DNA of 64,000 bases from Arthrobacter burdickii (GTDB lineage: Bacteria; Actinomycetota; Actinomycetes; Actinomycetales; Micrococcaceae). The translations under genes were made by a program, and so were the position numbers. The notes under the pieces are model-generated. The model made no database searches, was not told the origin of the DNA, and was given only the letters and a program-made list of their open reading frames with translations. Positions 1 through 9,317 of this stretch are shown here, in pieces; the stretch's first letter is position 1, and each line of letters begins with the position of its first letter. The DNA lies in contig NZ_JAROCG010000001.1 in NCBI RefSeq assembly GCF_030433645.1, positions 558,001-622,000 on the forward strand. The letters are read 5' to 3'.

Positions 1-1139
1 TCGAGGAACGGGATGGCCAGCGGGATCAGGGCCGCGAGGATCGCGGTGGATGAGGCGAAGGCGGAGACGACCGCACCGATGTAGCAGATGAGCAGCGCTG
101 CGAGCAGGGGCATGCCGAGGCCGGCGACGCCGTTGGAGACGTACTCGATGGTGCCGGCAGCCTGAAGGACACCGACGAAGGTCAGCATGCCGCAGATGAG
201 GAGCACCGTGGACCAGGCGATCTTGTTGACGGCACCGCTCTGGGCCTTCGGCGAGATCAGCGCGAGGATCACGGCGACGGTGATGGCGACGAATCCGACG
301 TCGACCTTGAATCCGAGGGCGATCACTGCAAGCGCGATCAGGCCGAGGATGGTGGCTGTCTGCGAGATGCGGTCCTCACGGGACCTCACGGCGTCGACGC
401 CGTCGCCGGCCGGATCGCGCGGTCCGTAGGTTCCGCTGCCGGTCCCCTTGTAGGCGACATCGGCCTTGCGGGCTCCGGGGCTGACGCTCATGCGGGCCTC
501 GGCCGCCTCCTCGACGAAGTGGGAGATGCGCGAGGACAGGAGCGTGCGTCCGCCCAGGACGACGAAGAGCACGACGGCGATCAGCAGGTTGAAGATGAAG
601 CTCGACAGGAAGACGGCGAGGGGGCTCGATTCGAAGCCGGACTCCCCGACGATGTCGTTGACGATCACGCCGTACACGGCGATGGGCGAGAAACCGCCGG
701 CCTGCGCACCGTGGACCACCATCATGCCCATGAGCAGCGGGGAGATCTTGTGGCGTGCCGCGAAGCCGAGCGCGACGGGTGCCATGATGGCCACGGCTGC
801 GGGGCCGAGCGCGCCGACGGCGGTGATGACGGCGGTGATCAGGAACATGACCCACGGGATGAGGGCCACGCGGTTGCGGACCAGCTTCACCGCGCCCCGG
901 ACCAGCAGGTCGATGGTGCCGTTGTTCTGCGCGATGGCGAACAGGTAGGTCACGCCGACGAGGGTGAGGAACAGTCCGCCGGGGAACTCGGCGATGATGT
1001 CGTCGGTCTCCATCCCGAGGAAGACGGCGCCGAGCAGGAAGGCCCCCACGAAGGCGAGGGCGCCCATGTTGATGGGCAGCAGGGTGGCTATCAGGAACAT
1101 CGCCGCAAGGATGATGATCGAGAGGAGTGGAGCGGACAT
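1..1139 (-). CDS. MatC-like dicarboxylate permease (SLC13/DASS type), 3' end off the window
   Basis: A multi-spanning membrane permease, 379 residues visible; the C-terminus lies beyond the left edge. The first 150 residues match my memory of the MatC N-terminal domain, including PINMGALAFVGAFLLG, GVTYLFAIAQNNGT and LLMGMMVVHGAQAGGFSPIA, so malonate or another dicarboxylate is the likely substrate. A charged, Gly-rich loop near residues 225-255 separates two hydrophobic halves. The ATG is preceded by GGAGG at good spacing. It is divergent from a GntR regulator with a palindrome between them, which suggests substrate-responsive control. Substrate is inferred only. Confidence 0.8.
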   Translation of the reverse strand, partial: MSAPLLSIIILAAMFLIATLLPINMGALAFVGAFLLGAVFLGMETDDIIAEFPGGLFLTLVGVTYLFAIAQNNGTIDLLVRGAVKLVRNRVALIPWVMFLITAVITAVGALGPAAVAIMAPVALGFAARHKISPLLMGMMVVHGAQAGGFSPIAVYGVIVNDIVGESGFESSPLAVFLSSFIFNLLIAVVLFVVLGGRTLLSSRISHFVEEAAEARMSVSPGARKADVAYKGTGSGTYGPRDPAGDGVDAVRSREDRISQTATILGLIALAVIALGFKVDVGFVAITVAVILALISPKAQSGAVNKIAWSTVLLICGMLTFVGVLQAAGTIEYVSNGVAGLGMPLLAALLICYIGAVVSAFASSTAILAALIPLAIPFL

Positions 1140-1177
1140 CGTTATCCTCCAACGGGCTACGGAAAAGTGCGCGGTGA

Positions 1178-1197
1178 CCTGTGACATGAGTTACAGG
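1178..1197. promoter_or_regulatory. Candidate GntR operator palindrome
   Basis: CCTGTGACATGAGTTACAGG is an imperfect inverted repeat (7 of 8 arm bases match, 4-base centre) lying between the divergent permease and GntR genes. Position and form suit a FadR/GntR-type dimer site; assignment to the neighbouring regulator is inference. Confidence 0.45.
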
Positions 1198-1284
1198 ACC
1201 ACTGGCCTAGCCTGTAGGAGACTGGGTGTTCCTGTCAACCATTCACCGGTAGCATGAGCGCACACCTATTTGGGGAGAGCCAGG

Positions 1285-1986
1285 ATGACCGACGCCGCTG
1301 ATCCGCAACCCTTGGGACGCCTCGCGCGCCCGCGCCTGTACGAACAGCTCGTCGAGCAGCTGCTGGGCTACATCGAGTCGGCCCGGCTGCGCCCAGGGGA
1401 TCTCCTCCCGGCGGAACGCGACCTCGCCGAGCGCCTCGGGGTCTCCCGGGCCACCCTCGCGCAGGCGCTCGTCGCCCTCGAGGTCCTCGGCGTCATCGAC
1501 GTCCAGCACGGCACCGGTGCGGTCCTGCGCCATCGCGCGAGCGTGGCCAGCGTCATCAAGGGACTGCGTGAGCACCGGAGCCGCCTCCCGGACATCGTCG
1601 AGGCTCGCAGCACGCTCGAGGTCAAGCTCGCGGCGCTGGCCGCCGAGCGGCGCACGGAGGAGGACCTCGCCGTGATCGCCACCGCGCTCGAGGTGATGAC
1701 GTCCGAGATCGACGACGGCGACCGCGGCGCCCACGGCGACGAGCTGTTCCACCAGGCCGTGACCGCAGCCGCCCACTCGCCCGTGATGGCGCAGCTCATG
1801 GCGTTCATCGGCGAGATGATCCTGGAGACCCGCCTCGAGTCGCTGGCCCAACCCGGCAGGCCGGAGCAGTCCCTCGAATCGCACCGTGCCATCGCGCAGG
1901 CCATCCAGGCGCAGGATGCCGCCGCAGCAGCGGAAGCGATGCAGCGCCACATCGAGCTCGTCTCGGACGTCGCACTGCTCAAGTAG
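1285..1986 (+). CDS. GntR-family transcriptional regulator, FadR-type
   Basis: A 233-residue regulator. The first 70 residues form the winged-helix GntR domain (LYEQLVEQLLGYIESARLRPG, LPAERDLAERLGVSRATL, then GVIDVQHGTGAVLR wing). The remaining 150 residues are helical and match the FCD ligand-binding domain of the FadR group (EARSTLEVKLAALAAER, ELFHQAVTAAAHSPVM, SHRAIAQAIQAQDAAAAAEAMQRHI). I chose the ATG at 1285 over an in-frame TTG at 1270 because GGGGAGA sits just upstream. It faces the dicarboxylate permease and most likely represses or activates it in response to a carboxylate. Confidence 0.85.
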   Translation: MTDAADPQPLGRLARPRLYEQLVEQLLGYIESARLRPGDLLPAERDLAERLGVSRATLAQALVALEVLGVIDVQHGTGAVLRHRASVASVIKGLREHRSRLPDIVEARSTLEVKLAALAAERRTEEDLAVIATALEVMTSEIDDGDRGAHGDELFHQAVTAAAHSPVMAQLMAFIGEMILETRLESLAQPGRPEQSLESHRAIAQAIQAQDAAAAAEAMQRHIELVSDVALLK

Positions 1987-2073
1987 GGAACTCGCACCCG
2001 CGGGGAGCCCGGTAGCCCCGGACCGGACCGGTGGTGCATACCCTGGAGGCTCCAGCACTGGTGAAGGGGGATG

Positions 2074-2457
2074 ATGAACGGCAGGAAGCTGCAGGAATGC
2101 GCCGCGGCGCGTGCACGGGAGCTGCCCGGATCGGAACTGACCCATCCGTTCGGCGAGGACTGGGACGTGTACAAGGTGCACGGGAAGGTCTTCCTGCTGC
2201 AGACCGCCACCAGGGGCGAACCGATCGTGGTCCTCAAAGCCTCACCCTCGGATGCGCGGATTCTCCGCGAGGCCAATGACGACATCACGCCGGGCTATCA
2301 CATGAACAAGCGGCACTGGATCACCCTGCACCCGGACGGGGCACTCGATGCCGATTTCGTCGAGGACCTCGTCACGGAGTCCTACCTCCAGGTCGTCGAG
2401 AACCTCCCGAAGAAGCAGCGGCCCGTCGACCCGGACACGTTCGGGCAGCGCCCCTGA
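2074..2457 (+). CDS. MmcQ/YjbR family protein
   Basis: A 127-residue cytoplasmic protein of the MmcQ/YjbR family, a small double-wing DNA-binding-like fold of unknown cellular role. Family hallmarks are visible: the N-terminal helix, HPFGEDWDVYKVHGKVF, the central KASP and the MNKRHWITLHPDG segment with VEDLVTESYLQVVENLPKK at the end. ATG codons at 2071 and 2074 are both possible; GAAGGGGG abuts the first, so the second has slightly better spacing. It converges on the phosphoketolase gene with only 31 bases between stops. Confidence 0.8.
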   Translation: MNGRKLQECAAARARELPGSELTHPFGEDWDVYKVHGKVFLLQTATRGEPIVVLKASPSDARILREANDDITPGYHMNKRHWITLHPDGALDADFVEDLVTESYLQVVENLPKKQRPVDPDTFGQRP

Positions 2458-2488
2458 CCCTCGGGTCGTCCGTCGGGGAACGCCGGCG

Positions 2489-4873
2489 TCACGGAGCGTC
2501 ATCGGGCGAGGACTCGTCGAGGGTCCAGCCGGTGATCGACTCGAGGTCCTTCCCCGCGTCGCGTGTGTACTGCCAGGCCCGCTGCCGCTGGTCCTGCAGG
2601 TCCTGCCGCAGCCGCGCCTCGGTCGCGCCGAGGGTGGGCACGCGGTCGATCACGTCCATGGCGAGCTGGAAGCGGTCGATCTGGTTCAGCATCGCCATGT
2701 CGAACGGCGTGGTCGTGGTGCCCTCCTCCTTGTAGCCGCGCACGTGGAGGTTCGCGTGGTTGGTCCTGCGGTATGTCAGCCGGTGGATGAGCCACGGATA
2801 GCCGTGGTAGGCGAACACCACGGGCCTGGTGGCGGTGAACAGCGTGTCGAAATCCCGGGCGGACAGGCCGTGCGGGTGCTCCGTCACATCCTGCAGGCGC
2901 ATGAGGTCCACGACGTTCACCACGCGGATCTTCAGCCCGGGGATGCCGGCCTTCAGCAGGCCCGCCGCTGCCACGGCCTCGAGCGTCGGGACATCGCCGG
3001 CACAGCCGAGGACGACGTCGGGCTCCGTCCCGGGCTCTTCGGATCCCGCGAACCCGAAGATGCCGATGCCGCGCTTCACGTGCAGGTGCGCCTCCTCCGG
3101 CCCCAGCCAGGTGGGCGTGGGCTGCTTGCCGGTCACGATCACGTTGACGGTGTCCCGGCCCTGCAGGCAGTGTTCGGTCACCGCGAGCATCGTGTTGGCA
3201 TCCGGCGGCAGGTAGACCCGGACGACGTCCGCCTTCTTGTTGACCACGTGGTCGATGAACCCGGGGTCCTGGTGGGAGAACCCGTTGTGGTCCTGCTGCC
3301 AGACATGGCTCGACAGCAGATAGTTGAACGAGGCGATTGGCCGGCGCCAGGACAGGGTGCGGTGCACCTTCAACCACTTCGCGAACTGGTTGAACATCGA
3401 GTCGACGATGTGCACGAACGCCTCGTAGCAGTTGAAGACGCCGTGGCGGCCGGTCAGCAGGTACCCCTCGAGCCAGCCCTGGCAGAGGTGTTCGCTGAGG
3501 ACCTCCATCACGCGCCCCGACCGCGCGAGGTGCTCGTCGACGTCCTCCATGCGCGGCTCCCATACCTTGTCCGTCACCTCGTAGACGGCGGACAGCCGGT
3601 TCGACGCCGTCTCGTCGGGACCGAACAGGCGGAAGTTGGAGGGATTGCGCTCGATGACGTCGCGCAGGTACCCGCCCACCGTGGCCATCGGACTCACATT
3701 CTCCGCCCCGGGACGCGACACCTCGACGGCATGGTCCGCGTAGGACGGCAGCACGAGGTCGCGGAGGAGCCAGCCGCCGTTGGCGTACGGCGTCGCGCTC
3801 ATGCGGAGGTCGCCGTCGGGGGCGAGGACCGCGATCTCGGGCCGCAGCTCGCCCGTGGCGGTGAACAGCGACGCCGGGTCGTAGGACCGCATCCACTCCT
3901 CGAGCTGGTGCAGGTGCTCCTCGTTGCTGTCGACCCCGGAGAGCGGCACCTGGTGGGCGCGCCAGGTCCCCTCGACGGGCTTGCCGTCCACTTCGGCCGG
4001 GCCGGTCCAGCCCTTCGGCGAGCGCAGCACGATCATCGGCCATCGCGCGGCAGCAGCGTCCGCGCCGGCCGGTGAGGTGCGGGCCTTCTCCTGGATGGCG
4101 TGGATGTCGTCGATGCACGCGTCGAGGACGGCGGCGAAGTCCCTGTGTGCAGCGTCCGTCGCCGCGGGATCCGAGACGGTGACGAAGTGCGGGTCGTACC
4201 CGTAGCCGTACATCAGCTGCCGCAGCTGCTCCTCCGGCATCCGGGCGAGCACCGTGGGGTTCGCGATCTTGTAGCCGTTGAGATGCAGGATCGGCAGCAC
4301 GGCACCGTCCACGGCCGGGTCGACGAAACTGGTGGAGTGCCAGCTGGTGGCCAGCGGTCCGGTCTCCGCCTCGCCGTCACCCACCACCGCCGCGGCGATC
4401 AGGGACGGGTTGTCGAAGACGGCGCCGTAGGCGTGGGCGAGGGTGTATCCCAGTTCGCCGCCCTCGTGGATGGACCCGGGCGATTCCGGCGCTGCATGCG
4501 AAGGGATGCCGCCTGGGTAGCTGAACTGACGGAACAGCGCGTTGAGCCCCGCCGCATCCTTGCCGATGGAGCTGTAGACCTCCGAGTACGTGCCCTCCAG
4601 CCAGGCGTTGGCCACGTTGGCGGGTCCGCCGTGACCGGGACCGGTGACGAACAGCATGTCCTGCTTCCGCTCGGAGATGACGCGGTTCAGATGGGCGTAG
4701 ACGAAGTTGAGGCCGGGTGTGGTCCCCCAGTGGCCCAGGAGGCGCGCCTTCACATCCTCACGCACCAGGGGCCGCGTCAGGAGGGCGTTGTCCTTCAGGT
4801 AGATCTGGCCCACCGAGAGATAGTTGGCGGCACGCCACCACGCGTCGAGCCGCTGGACGTCGAGATCGGTCAT
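2489..4873 (-). CDS. xfp: Xylulose-5-phosphate/fructose-6-phosphate phosphoketolase
   Basis: A 794-residue thiamine-diphosphate enzyme that splits xylulose 5-phosphate (and usually fructose 6-phosphate) with phosphate into acetyl phosphate and an aldose phosphate. Length is normal for the family. The N-terminal domain shows [29 protein letters not shown] and [17 protein letters not shown] (ThDP/Mg site); the middle shows [10 protein letters not shown] and [11 protein letters not shown]; the C-terminal domain ends in [29 protein letters not shown] lies just upstream of the ATG. No acetate kinase or phosphotransacetylase gene is adjacent, so the acetyl phosphate must be handled by genes elsewhere. 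Confidence 0.95.
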   Translation of the reverse strand: MTDLDVQRLDAWWRAANYLSVGQIYLKDNALLTRPLVREDVKARLLGHWGTTPGLNFVYAHLNRVISERKQDMLFVTGPGHGGPANVANAWLEGTYSEVYSSIGKDAAGLNALFRQFSYPGGIPSHAAPESPGSIHEGGELGYTLAHAYGAVFDNPSLIAAAVVGDGEAETGPLATSWHSTSFVDPAVDGAVLPILHLNGYKIANPTVLARMPEEQLRQLMYGYGYDPHFVTVSDPAATDAAHRDFAAVLDACIDDIHAIQEKARTSPAGADAAAARWPMIVLRSPKGWTGPAEVDGKPVEGTWRAHQVPLSGVDSNEEHLHQLEEWMRSYDPASLFTATGELRPEIAVLAPDGDLRMSATPYANGGWLLRDLVLPSYADHAVEVSRPGAENVSPMATVGGYLRDVIERNPSNFRLFGPDETASNRLSAVYEVTDKVWEPRMEDVDEHLARSGRVMEVLSEHLCQGWLEGYLLTGRHGVFNCYEAFVHIVDSMFNQFAKWLKVHRTLSWRRPIASFNYLLSSHVWQQDHNGFSHQDPGFIDHVVNKKADVVRVYLPPDANTMLAVTEHCLQGRDTVNVIVTGKQPTPTWLGPEEAHLHVKRGIGIFGFAGSEEPGTEPDVVLGCAGDVPTLEAVAAAGLLKAGIPGLKIRVVNVVDLMRLQDVTEHPHGLSARDFDTLFTATRPVVFAYHGYPWLIHRLTYRRTNHANLHVRGYKEEGTTTTPFDMAMLNQIDRFQLAMDVIDRVPTLGATEARLRQDLQDQRQRAWQYTRDAGKDLESITGWTLDESSPDDAP

Positions 4874-4906
4874 CTATTCCTCCTGGGTAATACGAACGGC
4901 CGGACG

Positions 4907-7489
4907 TCAGAATTCGACGACGACGTCCGAGGGCGTCTTGTCAGGTCGCCACCCCCGCCACACGGGGTGCCGGAGGCGCCCGGAGCCCGTGTGCTCGCTG
5001 TACTGGACCTCTCCCACCAGGGCGGGCCGGACCCAGTGGGCATCGGACGCGTCGGCTCCCGGGACGTCGTCGAGCGGCGCCGTCTTGCGTGCCAGCTTCT
5101 TGAGCCGGGCACCCACCTCGGCGAGGTCCCGCTCCGTGAGGCCGGATCCGACGCGTCCCACGTAGCGCAGGTCGACGCCGTCCGGAACGGCGACGAGGAG
5201 CGAGCCGACCTTCGCCGCACGGTTGCCCTTGCCCGGCCGCCACCCCACCACGACGACCTCCTGCGTGTGCAGGTGCTTGATCTTCACCCACGACGCCGAC
5301 CGCGTCCCGGGCTGGTAGTCGCTCGAGAGCCGCTTGGCCATGATGCCTTCGAGACCCAGTTGCCTGCTCGCCTCCACGGCCTCCTCGAGCGTCGCGTCGA
5401 GGGCCGGGGGCACCTGGACGTGGCCGTCCTCCGCCTCGTCGACCGCCTTCTCGAGGAGTTCCCGCCGCTGGCAGTACTCCAGGCCGGTGAGGTCGTTGCC
5501 GTCGAGTTCCAGCAGGTCGAAGAGCATGAGGCGCACGGGCGTCTTCTGCCGGACCGCGTCGATCTCAGCCCGGTGCGTCAGCTTCATGCGTGTCTGGAGG
5601 AGGCTGAAGTCGGGGCGGCCCTTCGCGTTGAGGGCCACGATCTCGCCGTCGAGCACGGCGCTGTCGGCGCTGAGGAACTCACCGAGGTCGCCGAGCTCCG
5701 GGTAGGTGCGCGTGGTGTCGATGCCGTTGCGGCTGACCAGGGTGACGACGCCGTCCCGGACGACGGCGATGCAGCGTACGCCGTCCCACTTCATCTCGTA
5801 CGCCCACTCGTCCGGGGTGGGGATGGCCTGCTCGGACCCGAGCGTGGCGAGCATGGGGCGGACGATGTCGGCCCCGGCAGGGCGGGCGCGCTCGTCCGCC
5901 GGGCCCGGCGAAGAGGTCGGCGGGGAGGTCGGGGCAGCGGGAACATCGCCGCCGTTCCGGGAGCCGCCGTTCCCGGAGGCACCGTTCCCGGAGGCACCGT
6001 CCTCGGGGGCCGGCGCGGACCCTGCAGGATCGACGTCGCGGCCATGCCCGGTGTCCGCTTCGGCGGGCTGGTCCTTCATGAGGTGGATCAGCCAGTTGCT
6101 CTTGCCGTTCGGTCCGCCCCCGGTATTGATGAGCGCGTACCGGCGGATCGCGGTCCCGCCGCGGGCCAGGCCGCCGTCGGGCCTCCCGTGGAGCGTGCAG
6201 ATGACTTCCTTGCCGTCCCGCCACTTCTCCAGCTCATAGGTGCCGGAATCCCAGAGATAAACCTCACCGGCCCCATATTCCCCCTTGGGAATAGTTCCGG
6301 CAAAGGATCCGTAGTCGAGCGGATGGTCTTCCGTCTGGACCGCGAGGTGGTTCCTGCTCGGCGTCAGCGGCGGGCCCTTCGGGATGGCCCACGAGACGAG
6401 GACGCCGTCGCGCTCGAGCCGGAAATCGTAGTGCAGCCGCCGGGCGTGGTGCTCCTGGATGACGAAGCTGTTGCCGCCCGGCGGGCCCACGGTCTCGGGA
6501 ACAGGCTCCGGCGTGCGGGACGCATCCCGCATGGCCCGGTATGTGGACAGCCGGTCCGGCGCGTCCCGTGCCGCATCGGTGACAGTGGCGGGCGGCGTCG
6601 CGGGAGCAAGGATGTCCCCCAGGGACTCGATGCGCCGCATCATCTCCCGGTAGTCGAGGTGCCCGAGGTCGGCGTCGTCGAGCTCCTCCCACGTGCGCGG
6701 CGCCGCGACCGTCGGCTCGAAGCGCCCGCGGAGGGAGTACGGGCTCACGGTCGTCTTGTTGACGTGGTTCTGGCTCCAGTCGACCAGTACCCTGCCCGAG
6801 CGTAGCGCCTTCTTCATGTCGCTGACTGCCAGGTCGGGATGGTCGGCCTCGAGGGCGCGTGCCAGTTCGTGGGCGACGGCGGAGACCTGCTCCGAGGTCT
6901 GCCGGCCGTCGAGCGCGCAGTAGAGGTGGATGCCCTTCGACCCGCTGGTGACGGGGAACGGTTCGAGCCCCATGCCCTGCAGGATGGGCCGGGCGAGCCG
7001 GGCCACCTCGGCGCATTCCGCGAGCGCGGCGCCCTTGCCGGGGTCGAGGTCCAGCACGAGGCGGTCAGGATTCTCCTTCGCACCGTCGGCGTCGAAGCGC
7101 CACTGCGGCACGTGGATCTCGATCGCGGCGATCTGCCCGAGCCAGGTGAGCGTCGCCAGGTCGTTGACCAGGGGGTAGACGTTCACGTGGTCCTTGTGCT
7201 GGATCGCGTTCCGTGGCACCCAGTCCGGCGCGTTGTCGTCGATGTTCTTCTGGAAGAACATCTCGCCGGGTGCCTCCGGCGTGCCGACGCCATGGACCCA
7301 GCGTTTACGCGTGACCGGACGATGTGCCGCGTGCCGGATCAGGTGCGGGGCCACTGCCGCGTAGTAGGCGAGGACGTCCGCCTTGGTGGTCCCCGTCGCC
7401 GGATAGAGCACCTTGTCCAGGTTTGACAGCCGTAAAGTGCGCCCCTCCACGGTTACGGTCTGCTGCCGTGAGCTGCGGGGAGGGGCCAT
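4907..7489 (-). CDS. ligD: Multifunctional ATP-dependent DNA ligase LigD (Pol-PE-Lig)
   Basis: An 860-residue end-joining enzyme in mycobacterial domain order. Residues 1-290 are the primase-like polymerase domain (LDLDP with D147/D149, SGSKGIHLY around 182-190, VDWSQN with D237). Residues 335-475 are the 3'-phosphoesterase (QEHHARRLHYDFRLERDG, SWAIPKGP, EDHPLDYGSFAGTIP). A Gly/Ser/Asn/Pro linker at 480-540 follows, with 15-base tandem repeats giving GASGN copies. Residues 545-860 are the ligase: EMKWDGVR with nucleotidyl lysine K567, EGIMAKR, SWVKIKH and an OB fold. The ATG at 7489 has a GGGGG ribosome site; the frame is open further upstream but would overlap the SRPBCC gene. Works with Ku in break repair. 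Confidence 0.95.
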   Translation of the reverse strand: MAPPRSSRQQTVTVEGRTLRLSNLDKVLYPATGTTKADVLAYYAAVAPHLIRHAAHRPVTRKRWVHGVGTPEAPGEMFFQKNIDDNAPDWVPRNAIQHKDHVNVYPLVNDLATLTWLGQIAAIEIHVPQWRFDADGAKENPDRLVLDLDPGKGAALAECAEVARLARPILQGMGLEPFPVTSGSKGIHLYCALDGRQTSEQVSAVAHELARALEADHPDLAVSDMKKALRSGRVLVDWSQNHVNKTTVSPYSLRGRFEPTVAAPRTWEELDDADLGHLDYREMMRRIESLGDILAPATPPATVTDAARDAPDRLSTYRAMRDASRTPEPVPETVGPPGGNSFVIQEHHARRLHYDFRLERDGVLVSWAIPKGPPLTPSRNHLAVQTEDHPLDYGSFAGTIPKGEYGAGEVYLWDSGTYELEKWRDGKEVICTLHGRPDGGLARGGTAIRRYALINTGGGPNGKSNWLIHLMKDQPAEADTGHGRDVDPAGSAPAPEDGASGNGASGNGGSRNGGDVPAAPTSPPTSSPGPADERARPAGADIVRPMLATLGSEQAIPTPDEWAYEMKWDGVRCIAVVRDGVVTLVSRNGIDTTRTYPELGDLGEFLSADSAVLDGEIVALNAKGRPDFSLLQTRMKLTHRAEIDAVRQKTPVRLMLFDLLELDGNDLTGLEYCQRRELLEKAVDEAEDGHVQVPPALDATLEEAVEASRQLGLEGIMAKRLSSDYQPGTRSASWVKIKHLHTQEVVVVGWRPGKGNRAAKVGSLLVAVPDGVDLRYVGRVGSGLTERDLAEVGARLKKLARKTAPLDDVPGADASDAHWVRPALVGEVQYSEHTGSGRLRHPVWRGWRPDKTPSDVVVEF

Positions 7490-7569
7490 GTCCCCCAGTC
7501 TTGACCGGATGGCGGCGGTATTCCAGTACCAATCAGCCGGCGGACCGCACGGCCGGGAGCCGTTGTAGC

Positions 7570-8064
7570 CTAGTCGGCGAACTGCTCGCGGTAGCGGTTG
7601 ACATAGATGTCCCACAGGGCCGGGTCCTGGCCGAGGTTGCGCTTGTTCAGGAAATCGTCGAGCCCGGCGATGGTGAGGTGCCACCCGGCGGCCATGGTCG
7701 CCGAGTGCCGGGGGCTGCCCGGCGTGAGGAACAGCACGAGCTGCGTGCCGTTGTCCCCCGTCCGCGCCAGTTCCCAGCGGAGGCTGTCCTTCTCCCAGGT
7801 GTAGGCGAGGACCGAGGGCCGTTCGACCTCCAGCACGACGCCGCGAAGGGGCTTCTGGTCGGCGTAGCGGAAGAGGATCTCCTCGTCCTTGCGCGGCTCG
7901 AACTCCATCTCGCAGGGGAACCAGTACTTCAGCTTGTCCGCCTCGGTCAGGTGCTTCCACAGCACGGTCGGCGGGAACGCGAACTGGAACTCCAGGCGCA
8001 GCACGGTGGCCCCGTCGTCGCTGGTTGTCTTGCTGACGATGGGCTCTACGGTCTCGGAAGTCAC
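7570..8064 (-). CDS. SRPBCC/AHSA1-like domain protein
   Basis: A 164-residue START/Bet v1-like helix-grip protein (EFQFAFPPTVLWKHLTEADKLKYWFPCEMEFEPRKDEEILFRY, then LAYTWEKDSLRWEL and a long C-terminal helix GWHLTIAGLDDFLNKR). Such proteins bind hydrophobic ligands; no specific function is known here. A GTG start is used. It sits 80 bases upstream of ligD on the same strand and divergent from ku, so it may be co-transcribed with ligD; whether it takes part in end joining is unknown. Confidence 0.75.
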   Translation of the reverse strand: MTSETVEPIVSKTTSDDGATVLRLEFQFAFPPTVLWKHLTEADKLKYWFPCEMEFEPRKDEEILFRYADQKPLRGVVLEVERPSVLAYTWEKDSLRWELARTGDNGTQLVLFLTPGSPRHSATMAAGWHLTIAGLDDFLNKRNLGQDPALWDIYVNRYREQFAD

Positions 8065-8133
8065 GCCTCAAGTCTAGGGGTGGGCGGCCGGGATCCTCTG
8101 GCACGGTAAGCCTGCTTGGTGTTCACTTGACCC

Positions 8134-8973
8134 ATGAGAGCCATCTGGAAGGGTGCGGTCGCGTTCGGCCTGGTCAATGTGCCGGTCAAGGTCTACAGCG
8201 CCACGGAGGACCACGACATCGCCCTCCACCAGGTGCATGACAAGGACGGCGGCCGCATCCGGTACCAGCGGCGCTGCGAGGTCTGTGACGAGGTCGTGGA
8301 CTTCAAGCACATCGACAAGGCGTACGACGACGGCGAGCACACGGTCGTCCTGACGGAGGAGGACCTCTCGTCCCTGCCTGTCGAGAGGAGCCGGGAGATC
8401 GAGGTGGTCGAGTTCGTGCCGAGCGACCAGATCGACCCGATCATGTTCGACCGCGCCTACTTCCTCGAACCGGACAGCACGTCGACCAAGGCCTACGTCC
8501 TGCTGCGGCGCACGCTCGAGGAGACGGACCGGACCGCGATCGTGCAGTTCTCCCTCCGCCAGAAGAGCCGCCTCGCCGCGCTGCGCGTACGCGGGGACGT
8601 CCTCATGCTCCAGACGCTGCTGTGGGATGACGAGGTCCGGGAGGCCTCCTTCCCCGCACTCGAGGAGAAGGTCCGCATCTCCGCGAAGGAGAAGCAGATG
8701 TCGGCGGCGCTCGTGGAATCCTTTTCCACGGACTTCGATCCGGAGAACTTCACGGACGACTACCAGGTCCAGCTGCGCACCCTGATCGACGCCAAGATCG
8801 AGAAGGGCGACACCATCAACACCGAGGAGACCTTCGGTGCGAACAAGGACGAGGACGACGGCGACAACGTGTTGGACCTCATGGAAGCCCTCCGCCGCAG
8901 TGTCGAGAAGAACCGCGAGAAGAAGGCCGACGCAAAAAAGGCCTCCGGGACCTCCAGGAAGAAGGGCGCATGA
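8134..8973 (+). CDS. ku: Ku protein of non-homologous end joining
   Basis: A 279-residue bacterial Ku homodimer subunit that rings broken DNA ends and recruits LigD. The family signature begins at residue 1: MRAIWKGAVAFGLVNVPVKVYSATE, then RIRYQRRCEVCDEVV, DQIDPIMFDRAYFLEPD, Y(V)LLRRTLEETDRTAIVQF and LRALRVRGD-type strands. The tail after residue 245 is Lys/Glu/Ala rich, as in actinobacterial Ku with a DNA-binding extension. It is divergent from the SRPBCC-ligD pair, with 69 bases between starts, and its stop overlaps the next start. Confidence 0.95.
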   Translation: MRAIWKGAVAFGLVNVPVKVYSATEDHDIALHQVHDKDGGRIRYQRRCEVCDEVVDFKHIDKAYDDGEHTVVLTEEDLSSLPVERSREIEVVEFVPSDQIDPIMFDRAYFLEPDSTSTKAYVLLRRTLEETDRTAIVQFSLRQKSRLAALRVRGDVLMLQTLLWDDEVREASFPALEEKVRISAKEKQMSAALVESFSTDFDPENFTDDYQVQLRTLIDAKIEKGDTINTEETFGANKDEDDGDNVLDLMEALRRSVEKNREKKADAKKASGTSRKKGA

Positions 8974-9218
8974 GATTCTTCACCGACAGCCTCGGCCGTC
9001 AGACCATCGCGCTGAAACCGAATGCACCGATCCTCGGCTGGGCACTGCTCGGTGCCGCCTCCTTCATGGCCCTCGAGGAGAGGAACCGCGAGCGCCTGCG
9101 CCTCGCGAGTACCGTCTCCCTGGCCGTCTGGGCGGTTCTCGAGGTCGTCTCCGGCCGTAGCGGTTTCCGGCGCAGTGCCGGTGCGTTGACGCTGTCCTGG
9201 CTTTCACGGAAGGCCTGA
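8970..9218 (+). CDS. Small hypothetical membrane protein coupled to ku
   Basis: An 82-residue protein I do not recognise. The ATG overlaps the ku stop (ATGA), so it should be translationally coupled to ku. Two hydrophobic stretches are seen, around residues 18-33 (APILGWALLGAASFMAL) and 47-60 (STVSLAVWAVLEVV), joined by a basic loop; two membrane passes are likely. The ordinary codon use and the overlap support a real gene, but a role in DNA repair should not be assumed. Confidence 0.65.
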   Translation: MRFFTDSLGRQTIALKPNAPILGWALLGAASFMALEERNRERLRLASTVSLAVWAVLEVVSGRSGFRRSAGALTLSWLSRKA

Positions 9219-9228
9219 GGCCCCCGGT

Positions 9229-9312
9229 CTGGCGCTCCCGGACTGGCGATCCCGGACTGGCGATCCCGGACTGGCGATCCCGGACTGGCGATCCCGGGCT
9301 GGTGATCCCGGC
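9229..9312. repeat. Six tandem copies of a 14-base unit
   Basis: Six back-to-back 14-mers of the form CTGGCGATCCCGGA (first copy GCTCCC, last two with GGG/GGC and TGAT changes) fill the gap between the ku-coupled gene and the converging trkA gene. There are no spacers, so it is not a CRISPR array. Confidence 0.9.
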
Positions 9313-9317
9313 AATCG

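Noticed and set aside
4100-6805. A 901-codon open frame on the plus strand
   Set aside because: It is antisense to phosphoketolase and ligD, its translation is Arg/Gly/Val/Asp-rich without domains, and such long shadows are expected opposite GC-rich genes.
7490-8104. N-terminal extension of LigD by 205 codons
   Set aside because: It would overlap the SRPBCC gene in another frame and has no homology; the ATG at 7489 has a ribosome site and starts at the polymerase domain.
9229-9312. Tandem repeats as a CRISPR array
   Set aside because: Units are 14 bases, contiguous and without spacers; no cas genes are present.
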